Origin: an uncultured Bacilli bacterium
Lineage (GTDB): Bacteria; Bacillota_I; Bacilli_A; RFN20; CAG-826
Length of the DNA: 17,372 bases
Direction: 5' to 3'
NCBI GenBank assembly: GCA_905236085.1
Contig: CAJOOD010000158.1
Location: 1-17,372 of the forward strand
Made by a program: the position numbers and the translations under genes. Position 1 is the first letter of the stretch, and each line of letters begins with the position of its first letter. Positions 1-8,309 of the stretch are shown piece after piece. The notes beneath the pieces are model-generated. The model was given only the letters and a program-made list of their open reading frames with translations, did no database searches and had not been told where the DNA came from.

Positions 1-28
1 AAAGTGACTGTTGCAATAAATCTGTCAA

Positions 29-57
29 TTAACAATTTTTTGTCAAAAAACTATAAT
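29..57 (+). promoter_or_regulatory. Sigma-A type promoter for the S8 protease operon
   Basis: A -35 box TTAACA (29-34, 5 of 6 consensus bases) is followed after exactly 17 bases by a perfect -10 box TATAAT (52-57). Transcription would start near base 64, giving a leader of about 60 bases before the ATG at 123. The rest of bases 1-107 shows no gene. Two TGTCAA copies (23-28 and 41-46) read TTGACA on the other strand, but I see no matching -10 box inside the window. Confidence 0.72.
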
Positions 58-122
58 GTTTTATTTGCTTCATGATATGCTTAAACTAGATATATGAAGA
101 ATTAATCTTGCAGGTGTCTTAT

Positions 123-2126
123 ATGAATTTGTTAGTTAATATTTTTGTTGGAGGTTTAAGTCTTGTTCAAATTAATTTCATAAGCAACACAACTAATGAA
201 TTTAGCGATAAGCAGGTTCATATTTCTGAATTAAAAGAGAATTGCTCCTACACTAATAATTTTTTTTCTTCTAAAGGCAATGCTGACTCCATCACCATCG
301 CGGTTGATAAAGACAATATAAATGAATTTGAAAATAGCATATTAATCAATCCATTAACTAAAGGTAGGGTAGAACTATCTATTGGTGATAATTCTTTATT
401 TGATTATCACGCTTATAAATTAGATATTAGTGATTTAAGTTTACTTACAATTTCTAGAATTACTAATTATCTATCAGAACTTGATTCCATAAGATATTTC
501 GAGCCTAATTATAAAGGTCAATTCCATTCTACAACTCCTAATGATTACAGTTCTAACACAGATGGACAATGGTATGTAGATAATATTGAATTAGATAAAG
601 CTTGGGATATCACTACCGGTTCTAAAAGCTTCAAAATTGGAGTAATTGATACTGGAATCGATAACAACCATCCTGACTTAATGGACAATGTCAATACCAC
701 ATATTATTGTGATGCTTCTTTTACTCAAACTGGAGCTTTTAATTATGAAGAGCAGCATGGCGAATATGTGGCCGGTATCATTGGCGCAAAAGGTAACAAT
801 AATATGCACACATCAGGGGTTATGTGGGATGCAAATATAGTTAGTATGAGATGCGATGGGCCTTTAGCACCTGTTTATAATTCTTTGGGCCAACCAACTA
901 TGTATTCTTCTCATTTCGAAACAATTGATAGATTCATTACATGTTTGAATTATGCAGAAACAAACAATATCTCTATTGTTAATTTCAGTGGAGGATGGGG
1001 TGATGTCGCAAAAGGATATGTGCCTAGCACTACACAAATTCAACTTCTGCAAGATGCAGTGGATGGTTATAGTGGATTATTAGTTGTTGCATCTGGCAAC
1101 GATGGCAAAAATTTAGATTTAGATGATGGATATGATGTTTATCCAGCCTGTTTTGCTAATGACAACATAATTACTGTTGGAGCTTCAACATCAAATAATA
1201 TAATGTGGAGCAGTTCTAATTATGGTGCTATCTCAGTCGATTTATTTGCGCCTGGAGAAAACATTCTTACTACTGGTGTAAATACTACTAATAATTTATA
1301 TACCACAGTATTAACTTCTGGTACATCAATCGCCGCCCCCGTTGTCGCGGGTGTGGCAGGACTAATTAAGAGCATAAACCCAGTGTTAACTCCTATACAA
1401 ATCAAATCAATAATAATGAATAATGTAGATACTTACAGTGTTTTTTCAGGAAAATGTCTGAGTGGTGGCAGATTAAATGCTTATAAATCCGTATTAGCGG
1501 CTATGCCAACTCACTATCTTGGTTCAGAATCTTCTTTTAGTTCTTCTCTTTGTGCTGGCAGAACTCAAGTTCAAAAGATATATGCAAGTAATGCTGGATA
1601 TACATTTTCGACATATTCTTTGTTTACAAACATGACAACCACATTGACTTCATCTATCGGAGGAATTACATTAGCTTCAGCTACTGGATCATCCAATTTT
1701 GGTCTTACTCCTGCGAATAGTTTTAACTATATATTTAATGGAGCGGGAACATACTACTTGAGCATACACAATAATTCTTCATTAGCCACAACATATTCTG
1801 TTTTTTGGGAGCAAACCCACACCCATAGTTATACAAATTCTTATGTGTGGCAAAATCTAATACAACATAAAGCATATTGTAACTGCGGCAATTATAGATC
1901 AGTAGGGCATGCAGTGGTATCCGGATCAAATAGATGTTTATATTGTCACGGACTAGTTGATACTGGATTTATTATAATTGATGGCGTTAATCGACCACAA
2001 AATGCAACAAATGTCGGCCATGGCAGTTATATTTTAGAGAACGGAGTATTAGTAATCAGTGCTTATGATTATAATCTCATAATTAATGGAGAATTAAGCA
2101 TTGATGAATTGCTCTCGTTACAATAG
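123..2126 (+). CDS. Secreted subtilisin-like (S8) serine protease with C-terminal Cys-rich module
   Basis: This is an exported subtilase that should cut proteins outside the cell. I chose the ATG at 123 because AGGTG (112-116) sits 6 bases before it; TTG at 108 and GTG at 114 are also open. Numbering from 123 (667 residues), a short hydrophobic N-terminus acts as a probable signal peptide, although it lacks the usual Lys/Arg. A propeptide-like region follows, ending in an FEPNY motif of the type seen before subtilase catalytic domains. The catalytic triad is Asp176 (VIDTGID), His212 (HGEYVAG) and Ser402 (SGTSIAAP), with the oxyanion Asn326 in ASGNDG. A beta-rich domain of unknown type comes next. 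A tail then carries HTHSYT and Cys586-x-Cys588 followed by Cys605-x2-Cys608, a likely metal-binding knuckle. No sortase motif or C-terminal membrane anchor is seen, so release or non-covalent attachment is likely. It shares an operon with the next lipoprotein gene. The family call is secure; substrate is unknown. Confidence 0.9.
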   Translation: MNLLVNIFVGGLSLVQINFISNTTNEFSDKQVHISELKENCSYTNNFFSSKGNADSITIAVDKDNINEFENSILINPLTKGRVELSIGDNSLFDYHAYKLDISDLSLLTISRITNYLSELDSIRYFEPNYKGQFHSTTPNDYSSNTDGQWYVDNIELDKAWDITTGSKSFKIGVIDTGIDNNHPDLMDNVNTTYYCDASFTQTGAFNYEEQHGEYVAGIIGAKGNNNMHTSGVMWDANIVSMRCDGPLAPVYNSLGQPTMYSSHFETIDRFITCLNYAETNNISIVNFSGGWGDVAKGYVPSTTQIQLLQDAVDGYSGLLVVASGNDGKNLDLDDGYDVYPACFANDNIITVGASTSNNIMWSSSNYGAISVDLFAPGENILTTGVNTTNNLYTTVLTSGTSIAAPVVAGVAGLIKSINPVLTPIQIKSIIMNNVDTYSVFSGKCLSGGRLNAYKSVLAAMPTHYLGSESSFSSSLCAGRTQVQKIYASNAGYTFSTYSLFTNMTTTLTSSIGGITLASATGSSNFGLTPANSFNYIFNGAGTYYLSIHNNSSLATTYSVFWEQTHTHSYTNSYVWQNLIQHKAYCNCGNYRSVGHAVVSGSNRCLYCHGLVDTGFIIIDGVNRPQNATNVGHGSYILENGVLVISAYDYNLIINGELSIDELLSLQ

Positions 2127-2137
2127 GAGGCTTCAAA

Positions 2138-3064
2138 ATGAACATTAAGAAATTGCTTATTCCAACTCTATTAGCGTGCTCCTTGCTTTCTTGTGCAAAC
2201 CCCGCTCCCAGTAAAGAAAAAATAACAATTGAAGATTATGCTTTGGAAGATTTTTTAACTTTCTACGGTTATGAAAAATTTTTAGATTTTTTTGGTAGAG
2301 AGGTTAATGGAACTCTATTATATGCTTATCCTGTTAACGATGGATATATTGTTCAGTTTTACATCAAATACGATGAAATTCAAACGCTATCTTATAGATG
2401 GGATCCAACATATGATAGTTATATTTTTGATGACATTGTGCTCACATTTAAAAGCAATAGAATTAATCCGTTTATGTTTTATAGAGATCATAAATTTTAT
2501 CCGGTTGCCAAAGCTTTTGATAAAGGAATGATATCTTATATTGATATCAAAGGATTTGTTGATTTTTTTTATAAAGAAGATTACGAAGAACAAAAACAAA
2601 CCGCATTAGAACCATATATAGAATCAGAAATAATTCATGACGATAGCATGATGTATGTTGATAAAAATTCTGTCGAATATTATGCATGTGAAGCTTACAA
2701 AGAATTGGACTCCTCAACATCTTATTTTGATGACTGTTGGGCTATAAAATATTATGGTTGTTATAATGGTGCTTATGTATTAAACTTCAGTGCTTATTCA
2801 TGCGGTCCGGTATTATGGGCTAATTATCGCGGTTTCACGACATCAGATTCTTCAATCAAACTTAATGGAATAACATTAACATTTAAAAATTCTTCTGTTC
2901 CATTTGTTTTTAAAAACGGTGTTGCTTATTATCTTTCTACTGCTTTTAGAGAAAAACTAATCACTACCGATGATTTATTATCAATCAAAAGCATCGAAGA
3001 AGAATATTATGATAATTATATTCATTATCCAATGGATGATTTAAAGCAACCATATAATGGTTAG
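2138..3064 (+). CDS. Lipoprotein with two copies of an unrecognised domain
   Basis: I do not recognise the family. The N-terminus is a classic lipoprotein signal: two Lys, a hydrophobic core, and lipobox LLSC with Cys19 as the probable lipid-modified residue, so the protein should sit on the outer face of the membrane. The mature 290 residues hold two related segments, about 58-150 and 203-290. Both pass through LTFK (102-105 and 247-250), then Pro-Phe (111-112 and 255-256), then Ala-Phe (126-127 and 269-270), and end in an acidic, Tyr/Glu-rich stretch. The second copy reads as PFVFKNGVAYYLSTAF followed by an ITTDDL helix. The gene starts 11 bases after the S8 protease stop, and its AGGAGG (2125-2130) overlaps that stop codon, so the two are co-transcribed and probably coupled. 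A partner or binding role for the protease is plausible but only inferred from position. Confidence 0.82.
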   Translation: MNIKKLLIPTLLACSLLSCANPAPSKEKITIEDYALEDFLTFYGYEKFLDFFGREVNGTLLYAYPVNDGYIVQFYIKYDEIQTLSYRWDPTYDSYIFDDIVLTFKSNRINPFMFYRDHKFYPVAKAFDKGMISYIDIKGFVDFFYKEDYEEQKQTALEPYIESEIIHDDSMMYVDKNSVEYYACEAYKELDSSTSYFDDCWAIKYYGCYNGAYVLNFSAYSCGPVLWANYRGFTTSDSSIKLNGITLTFKNSSVPFVFKNGVAYYLSTAFREKLITTDDLLSIKSIEEEYYDNYIHYPMDDLKQPYNG

Positions 3065-3105
3065 TGTTTATATATTTTAAAATCTAAGTAACAACTACAT
3101 TCATT

Positions 3106-3134
3106 TTGATTTATACAATATAATTTTATATAAT
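3106..3134 (+). promoter_or_regulatory. Promoter of the hisS-aspS(-tkt) operon
   Basis: TTGATT (3106-3111) and a perfect TATAAT (3129-3134) are separated by 17 bases, placing the start of transcription near 3141 and leaving a leader of about 22 bases. A second TATAAT at 3119-3124 has no good -35 box. So short a leader leaves no room for a T-box riboswitch, which often controls aminoacyl-tRNA synthetase genes in Firmicutes. The -10 box lies in the middle of a 34-bp palindrome. Confidence 0.65.
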
Positions 3135-3145
3135 TATTTTGTATA
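3112..3145. repeat. 34-bp near-perfect palindrome over the hisS -10 region
   Basis: The outer arms are TATACAA (3112-3118) and TTGTATA (3139-3145). Comparing the whole 34 bases with their reverse complement, 15 of 17 positions per arm match; the only mismatches are at arm positions 8 and 15. It spans both TATAAT boxes and the predicted transcription start. AT-rich DNA forms palindromes easily, but this length and completeness make an operator possible. A terminator is unlikely, since no G/C stem or trailing T run is present. Confidence 0.55.
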
Positions 3146-3162
3146 TCGAAAGGATTTTTGTT

Positions 3163-4506
3163 ATGGAAAATATCATAAACGTAAAAGGAACACACGATGT
3201 AATCGGTAGTGAAGCCGCGAATTACAATCGCATTGAAGAAACAATGAAGTCCATTGCTAGATTTTTTGCTTTTAAAGAATATAGACCTCCAGTTATCGAA
3301 TCTTCTTCATTATTTCAAAGAAGTGTAGGCGAATCTAGTGATGTGGTTAGAAAAGAAATGTATAATTTCTTAGATAAATCACAAAGAAGTATTACCCTTC
3401 GTCCTGAATTTACCGCGGGTATTGTTAGATCTTTTGTCAATAATAAATTATATGCAACAGAAACTCTACCAGTAAAAGCATATTATCTAGGACCAGTCTT
3501 TAGATATGAAAGACCAGGATTAGGAAGATATCGTCAATTTAATCAATTCGGTATTGAAGTATTAGGTTCTAATTCGTATTTAGATGATGTCGACGCTATT
3601 GCGTTAGGTTATACCATCTTAGAGAATCTTGGCTTTGAAAAAGTAGAAGTATTAATTAATACCTTAGGGGATGAAGAATCCCGCAATAGATATAAAGAAG
3701 CTTTAAAAGAATATTTTGCTTCTCATATCGATAATATGTGTGAAGACTGCAAAGAGAGATTTAAATTAAATCCTCTTAGAATCTTAGATTGCAAAGTTAA
3801 AGAAGATCAACTAATTGTCGCAGATGCTCCAAGAATGAAAGACTATCTAAGCGATGAAGCAAGAGCGAGATTTGAAAAAGTATGTTCCGCTCTCGATGCC
3901 TTAGATATTGAATGTGTCTATGATGATACTTTAGTTAGAGGATTGGATTATTATTCAGAAACAGTCTTTGAATTCCATTATATCTCCTCTAAAGGTAATG
4001 ATTATGGCGCTATTGGAGCTGGTGGACATTATTCTAACCTTGTTAAAGAATTAGGTGGGCCTCAATTAGATGGTGTAGGCTTCTCATTTGGTATTGAGCG
4101 TGTCTATAGCGTCATGAAAGATGATGGATTATTAAGCGATGAAGAAGATAATATTGAATTATATGTCATGCCATTAGGCAAAGAATCTATTGAAACCGCC
4201 TATTCATTAGCCTTATCTCTTCGATTAAGCGGATATGTGACTGAAGTGGATTTAAGTGGAGCTAAGATGGCTAGCATGTTTAAAAAAGCTGAGAAAGCCA
4301 AAGCGGATTATGGCATCATATTAGGGGAAAATGAAATCGCTAATAAGACAGTCATCGTTAAAGATTTGTGTTCTAAAAATCAAGAAGAGATTAAAATTGA
4401 TGACTTAGTGCAATATCTAGATGATAAATATCTCGCCTCTGAAGAACCATGCGATGGCGAAGATGAAGATTGTAATAAAAAACATCCTGAAGGAGAAGAT
4501 GAATAA
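3163..4506 (+). CDS. hisS: Histidyl-tRNA synthetase
   Basis: This cytoplasmic class II synthetase joins histidine to tRNA-His using ATP. The ATG at 3163 is chosen because GAAAGGA (3148-3154) stands 8 bases upstream; a TTG at 3139 lies in frame but would put that site inside the gene. The 447 residues show motif 2 (about 110-130, with FRYERPGLGRYRQFNQFG), the conserved Cys-x2-Cys insert segment ending in ILDC (193-210), the HisA motif LVRGLDYYSETVFEF (257-271), motif 3 (GVGFSFGIERV, 305-313 region) and an anticodon-binding domain from about 332. In the glycine-rich GGRYD/N-type motif, Arg is replaced by His (GGHYSNL, 287-293). After the normal end the protein carries an acidic tail of about 20 residues with two Cys. 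The stop overlaps the aspS start by one base (TAATG). Identification is secure. Confidence 0.97.
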   Translation: MENIINVKGTHDVIGSEAANYNRIEETMKSIARFFAFKEYRPPVIESSSLFQRSVGESSDVVRKEMYNFLDKSQRSITLRPEFTAGIVRSFVNNKLYATETLPVKAYYLGPVFRYERPGLGRYRQFNQFGIEVLGSNSYLDDVDAIALGYTILENLGFEKVEVLINTLGDEESRNRYKEALKEYFASHIDNMCEDCKERFKLNPLRILDCKVKEDQLIVADAPRMKDYLSDEARARFEKVCSALDALDIECVYDDTLVRGLDYYSETVFEFHYISSKGNDYGAIGAGGHYSNLVKELGGPQLDGVGFSFGIERVYSVMKDDGLLSDEEDNIELYVMPLGKESIETAYSLALSLRLSGYVTEVDLSGAKMASMFKKAEKAKADYGIILGENEIANKTVIVKDLCSKNQEEIKIDDLVQYLDDKYLASEEPCDGEDEDCNKKHPEGEDE

Positions 4507-6236
4507 TGGAAAGAACATGTTTCAATTGTGATTTATCAATTAAAAACGTCGGAGAAAAAGTAACTCTCGTCGGCTGGGCCGCGAAAAGAAGAAATCTAGG
4601 ACAACTCTTATTTATTGATTTAAGAGATCGATCGGGTATCATTCAAATATTAGTTAAAGATGATATCGAAGTCCCAGATATTAGAAACGAATATGTCTTA
4701 CAAATTAAAGGCGTTGTTTCTAAAAAAGAAGTTCCTAATAAAAATTTAAAAACCGGTGACATCGAAGTCATCGCGGAAGAAATTAAAGTGGTCAATAAGG
4801 CTAAACAGCCTCCTTTAATCATCGCTGATGAAACCGATGCCTTAGAAGAAACGAGATTGAAATATCGTTATCTAGATTTAAGAAGGCCTATGATGCAAAG
4901 ATATTTTGATATCAGACATCAAATCAAAATGGTCACTCATAATTATCTTAATAACAATAGATTTATCGAAATTGAAACACCAATTCTTTGTGCTTCATCT
5001 CCAGAAGGCGCTAAAGAATATCTCGTCCCATCTAGAATTCATCATGGTTCCTTTTATGCTTTACCACAATCTCCTCAGATGTTTAAACAATTATTAATGG
5101 TGGGAGGATTTGAAAGATATTATCAAATCTGTCGTTGCTTTAGAGATGAAGATTTACGCGCGGATAGACAACCAGACTTCTCACAAATCGATATTGAGAC
5201 CTCATTTTTAGATCAAAATCAATTCTTAGAACTGATGGAAGGTCTCATTCATGATATCTTCCTTAAAGTCATTAATTATGAAGTTAAATTACCTTTAAGA
5301 CAGATGACTTATAAAGAAGCCACCGAAAAATATGGTAGCGATAAACCTGATACCAGATTCGGAATGCTTTTACATGATGTAAAAGATATACTTTCATCTT
5401 CGAGTTTTGAAGGTTTTAAGACCGCAGAAGATATTAGGGCGATTAAAGTAGAAGGAGTGGCTGCTTCAACATCAAGAAAAGTTATCGATAAATTAAATTT
5501 AGAAGCTAAGAAATTTGGTTTAGGCGGCGTTACTATCTTAAAAGGAGAAAATAATACCTTAAGCGGTTCATTTATTAAATTCTTAGATGAAAATATTATC
5601 TCCTCTTTAATTAAAGAGATGGAAATTAAAGATGGAGACATCTTAATTATCGCCGCTGGTCCTAAAAATAGAGTCACATCTTTATTAGGTGCTTATCGTA
5701 ATCAATACGCTAAAGAATTAAATCTCATCAAGCCTAATACTTATGATTTATTGTGGGTAGTAGACTTCCCAATGTTTGAAAGAGATATTGAAAATAATCA
5801 AATAGTGGCCACCCATCACCCATTTACTAGACCAAAAGATGAAGATGTCCAATATTTAGACACCGACCCCACTAAGGTATTAAGCTATGCTTATGATATC
5901 GTTATCAACGGTTATGAAGCTGGTGGCGGTACTTTAAGAATCTATAACCAAGATATGCAAAAGAAGATCTTTGAAATCTTAGGATTAAGTGATGATGAAA
6001 TTAAAGAGAAATTTGGATATTTCGTCGATGCTTTACAATATGGAACACCTCCACACGCTGGTATGGCCTTTGGTCTAGATAGATTAGCGATGATATTAGG
6101 AGGAACAGATAATATCAGAGATGTTATCGCCTTCCCGAAGAATTTAGCGGGTGTTGATCCAATGTCAGGCGCTCCAACCAAGGTCACAGAAGAGCAATTA
6201 GATGAGCTCGGATTAATCATCAAAGATGAAGAATAA
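4506..6236 (+). CDS. aspS: Aspartyl-tRNA synthetase
   Basis: This class II synthetase charges tRNA-Asp. The 576 residues match the usual bacterial-type length and order: an N-terminal OB-fold anticodon-binding domain (about 1-105), the catalytic core starting near the LRYRYLDLRR stretch (about 118-127), motif 2 FRDEDLRADRQPDFSQID (212-229), an inserted GAD-type domain (about 285-415), the HHPFTRP loop, and motif 3 GMAFGLDRLAMILGG (519-533). The start ATG shares its A with the hisS stop, and an AGGAG (4491-4495) inside the acidic tail codons of hisS serves as its ribosome binding site, so translation is coupled. The hisS-aspS pair is widespread in Firmicutes. From sequence alone I cannot say whether it is a discriminating or a dual Asp/Asn enzyme; no gatCAB genes are in view. 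Confidence 0.97.
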   Translation: MERTCFNCDLSIKNVGEKVTLVGWAAKRRNLGQLLFIDLRDRSGIIQILVKDDIEVPDIRNEYVLQIKGVVSKKEVPNKNLKTGDIEVIAEEIKVVNKAKQPPLIIADETDALEETRLKYRYLDLRRPMMQRYFDIRHQIKMVTHNYLNNNRFIEIETPILCASSPEGAKEYLVPSRIHHGSFYALPQSPQMFKQLLMVGGFERYYQICRCFRDEDLRADRQPDFSQIDIETSFLDQNQFLELMEGLIHDIFLKVINYEVKLPLRQMTYKEATEKYGSDKPDTRFGMLLHDVKDILSSSSFEGFKTAEDIRAIKVEGVAASTSRKVIDKLNLEAKKFGLGGVTILKGENNTLSGSFIKFLDENIISSLIKEMEIKDGDILIIAAGPKNRVTSLLGAYRNQYAKELNLIKPNTYDLLWVVDFPMFERDIENNQIVATHHPFTRPKDEDVQYLDTDPTKVLSYAYDIVINGYEAGGGTLRIYNQDMQKKIFEILGLSDDEIKEKFGYFVDALQYGTPPHAGMAFGLDRLAMILGGTDNIRDVIAFPKNLAGVDPMSGAPTKVTEEQLDELGLIIKDEE

Positions 6237-6275
6237 CTAAATATTGACTAAAAAACTACTAAAAGGAGATAAATT

Positions 6276-8255
6276 ATGTCAATTAACAATATAGACCAAT
6301 TATCTATCGCAGCGATTAGAAGCTTAGCAATCGATGGAATTAATAAAGCTAAATCAGGCCATCCTGGTATGGCTTTAGGCTCCGCGCCTATTCTTTATAC
6401 ATTATGGACTAGACACTTAATCGCTGATCCAAAAGACCCAACTTGGTTTAATAGAGACCGTTTTGTCTTGTCAGCAGGGCATGCTTCTATGCTTTTATAT
6501 ACCATGCTCCATGTTTCTGGCTATGATTTATCTCTTGATGATATTAAATCATTCCGTCAATTACATTCTAAGACTCCAGGTCACCCTGAATATGGTTTTA
6601 CTGTTGGAGTAGACGCTACCGCAGGACCTTTAGGGCAAGGTATTGCTCAAGCCGTAGGTATGGCGATGGCGGAGCAAGCAGTGGCCGCGCAATATGAAGA
6701 AGGGCATATATTAGCCAATCATTATACATATTGTCTATGTGGAGATGGTTGCTTAGAAGAAGGCTTAGGCCAAGAAGCTATATCACTCGCCGGTCATCAA
6801 AAATTAAATAAATTAGTCCTATTCTATGATTCTAATCGTGTTACTTTAGATGGACCATTATCTGATTCATTCTCTGAAGATGTTAAAAAGAGATTTGAAG
6901 CTTCTAATTGGAATGTCTTAACAGTTAGTGATGGTAATGATGTCGAAGCTATTGATAAAGCTATTATTGAAGCTAAGAAATCTAAAGATAAACCAACGAT
7001 AATTATTGTTTCTACAATTATTGGTTATGGTTCTTCTAAACAAGGAACACATAAAGTACATGGTTCTCCTTTAGGTTTAGAAGATGGAGAGCAAGCGAAG
7101 AAATCTTATGGCTATGATTATCCTGAATTCACCGTTCCTCAAGAAGCATATGATAATTTCAAGAACACATTTGCTTTAAGAGGTGAAAAAGCTCATAAGA
7201 AATATGATGAAGAAGTTGAAAAATATAGTAAGAAGCACAAAAAAGATATCATTAGATTTGAATCCTTAAAAGGTTTATCTGTGGATGATTATCTGCCATT
7301 AGAGATGCCTAATTTTGATGAAAATGATACTAATTCTACCCGTAAAGCATCTGGTAAAGCTCTTAATGATTATATTCTTAATGTTCCTAATCTCATGGGT
7401 GGTTCCGCGGATGTCGCTGGTAGCGTCATGACCGCTTTAAATGGAGGAACTAATTTCACTTCAGAGCATAGAGAAGGTCATAATATCAACTGGGGTATTA
7501 GAGAATTTGCCATGGGATGTGCGATGAACGGCATGTTATTGCATGGAGGAGTAAGAGTCTATGGAGGCTGCTTCTTAGTATTTGCTGATTATTTAAAACC
7601 AGCGATAAGAATCGCCGCGATTTCTAAGCTCCCCGCTATATATTTATTCTCTCATGATACCATCGCGGTTGGGGAAGATGGACCAACTCATCAACCTATT
7701 GAACAACTCGCGATGCTCCGTTCTATTCCTCATGTTCATGTCATTAGACCATGTGATATAAGAGAAACATATGCGGCTTGGAAAGAAGCTTTAAAATCAA
7801 AAGATACACCAACAGCCTTAATCTTATCTAGACAAAACGCTCCAATGGTGAAAGGTAGTTCTGATAAAGGATTAGCTAAAGGAGCATATGTAGTAGCAAA
7901 AGAAAATAATAAAGCTCAATTTGAGCTAATTGCGACTGGTACAGAAGTATTATTAGCCACGCAAATCAAGGAAAGATTATTAAAAGAAGAAGGAATTGAT
8001 GTAAGAGTTATATCTATGCCTTCTCAAGAGATGTTCTTAGAACAAGATAAAGAATATCAAGATTCCGTCTTATCTTTAGATTATGATAAGAGAATATCTA
8101 TAGAAATGTTATCAACATTCGGCTGGGCTAAATTTGCTAAATATAATATTGGGGTAGACACCTTTGGTGAATCCGCTCCTGATAAAGAGGTCATCAAAGA
8201 TTATGGCTTTGATTTAGATGCTCTATATCAAAAAGTTTTAGCAATAATTAAATAA
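6276..8255 (+). CDS. tkt: Transketolase
   Basis: Transketolase moves two-carbon ketol units between sugar phosphates in the non-oxidative pentose phosphate pathway, using thiamine diphosphate and a divalent metal. The 659 residues are full length. Visible motifs are SGHPGMALGSAP near the N-terminus, the ThDP/metal motif beginning GDG (156-158) and running through GCLEEGLGQEA to a DSN, the HKVHGSPLG loop, the cofactor-activating Glu410 in GIREFAMG, and the FSHDTIAVGEDGPTHQP segment with His460/Asp461. It starts 39 bases after aspS with AGGAG (6264-6268) seven bases before ATG. No clear separate promoter or terminator is seen, so read-through from the hisS promoter is likely. It supplies or consumes glyceraldehyde 3-phosphate, the substrate of the related enzyme Dxs encoded downstream; that link is metabolic, not proof of joint control. 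Confidence 0.97.
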   Translation: MSINNIDQLSIAAIRSLAIDGINKAKSGHPGMALGSAPILYTLWTRHLIADPKDPTWFNRDRFVLSAGHASMLLYTMLHVSGYDLSLDDIKSFRQLHSKTPGHPEYGFTVGVDATAGPLGQGIAQAVGMAMAEQAVAAQYEEGHILANHYTYCLCGDGCLEEGLGQEAISLAGHQKLNKLVLFYDSNRVTLDGPLSDSFSEDVKKRFEASNWNVLTVSDGNDVEAIDKAIIEAKKSKDKPTIIIVSTIIGYGSSKQGTHKVHGSPLGLEDGEQAKKSYGYDYPEFTVPQEAYDNFKNTFALRGEKAHKKYDEEVEKYSKKHKKDIIRFESLKGLSVDDYLPLEMPNFDENDTNSTRKASGKALNDYILNVPNLMGGSADVAGSVMTALNGGTNFTSEHREGHNINWGIREFAMGCAMNGMLLHGGVRVYGGCFLVFADYLKPAIRIAAISKLPAIYLFSHDTIAVGEDGPTHQPIEQLAMLRSIPHVHVIRPCDIRETYAAWKEALKSKDTPTALILSRQNAPMVKGSSDKGLAKGAYVVAKENNKAQFELIATGTEVLLATQIKERLLKEEGIDVRVISMPSQEMFLEQDKEYQDSVLSLDYDKRISIEMLSTFGWAKFAKYNIGVDTFGESAPDKEVIKDYGFDLDALYQKVLAIIK

Positions 8256-8260
8256 CTGAT

Positions 8261-8290
8261 TTGCCAAACCTAGCAATAATTTCATATAAT
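8261..8290 (+). promoter_or_regulatory. Promoter of the yqhY-nusB-xse-dxs block
   Basis: TTGCCA (8261-8266, 5 of 6 consensus bases) and a perfect TATAAT (8285-8290) are 18 bases apart in the 54-base gap after tkt. The predicted transcription start near 8297 falls at the edge of the AGAGGG ribosome binding site (8296-8301), so the leader would be only about 13 bases. It is the only good promoter I see before dinB. Confidence 0.65.
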
Positions 8291-8309
8291 GAATTAGAGG
8301 GAAAAGATT

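Noticed and set aside
123..3064. Lantibiotic leader protease (LanP-like) locus
   Set aside because: There is no precursor peptide, LanB/LanC/LanM enzyme or exporter nearby; the neighbour is an unrelated lipoprotein.
3065..3162. T-box riboswitch ahead of hisS
   Set aside because: The predicted leader is about 22 bases and even the whole gap is 98 bases; there is no specifier stem, T-box sequence or terminator hairpin.
3139..3162. Longer hisS starting at TTG 3139
   Set aside because: It would put the GAAAGGA ribosome binding site inside the coding region and overlaps the predicted transcription start.
5309..5677. 122-codon open frame on the minus strand inside aspS
   Set aside because: It lies antisense to the GAD-domain part of aspS, has no ribosome binding site, and its Ser/Leu-rich product mirrors the codons of the true gene.
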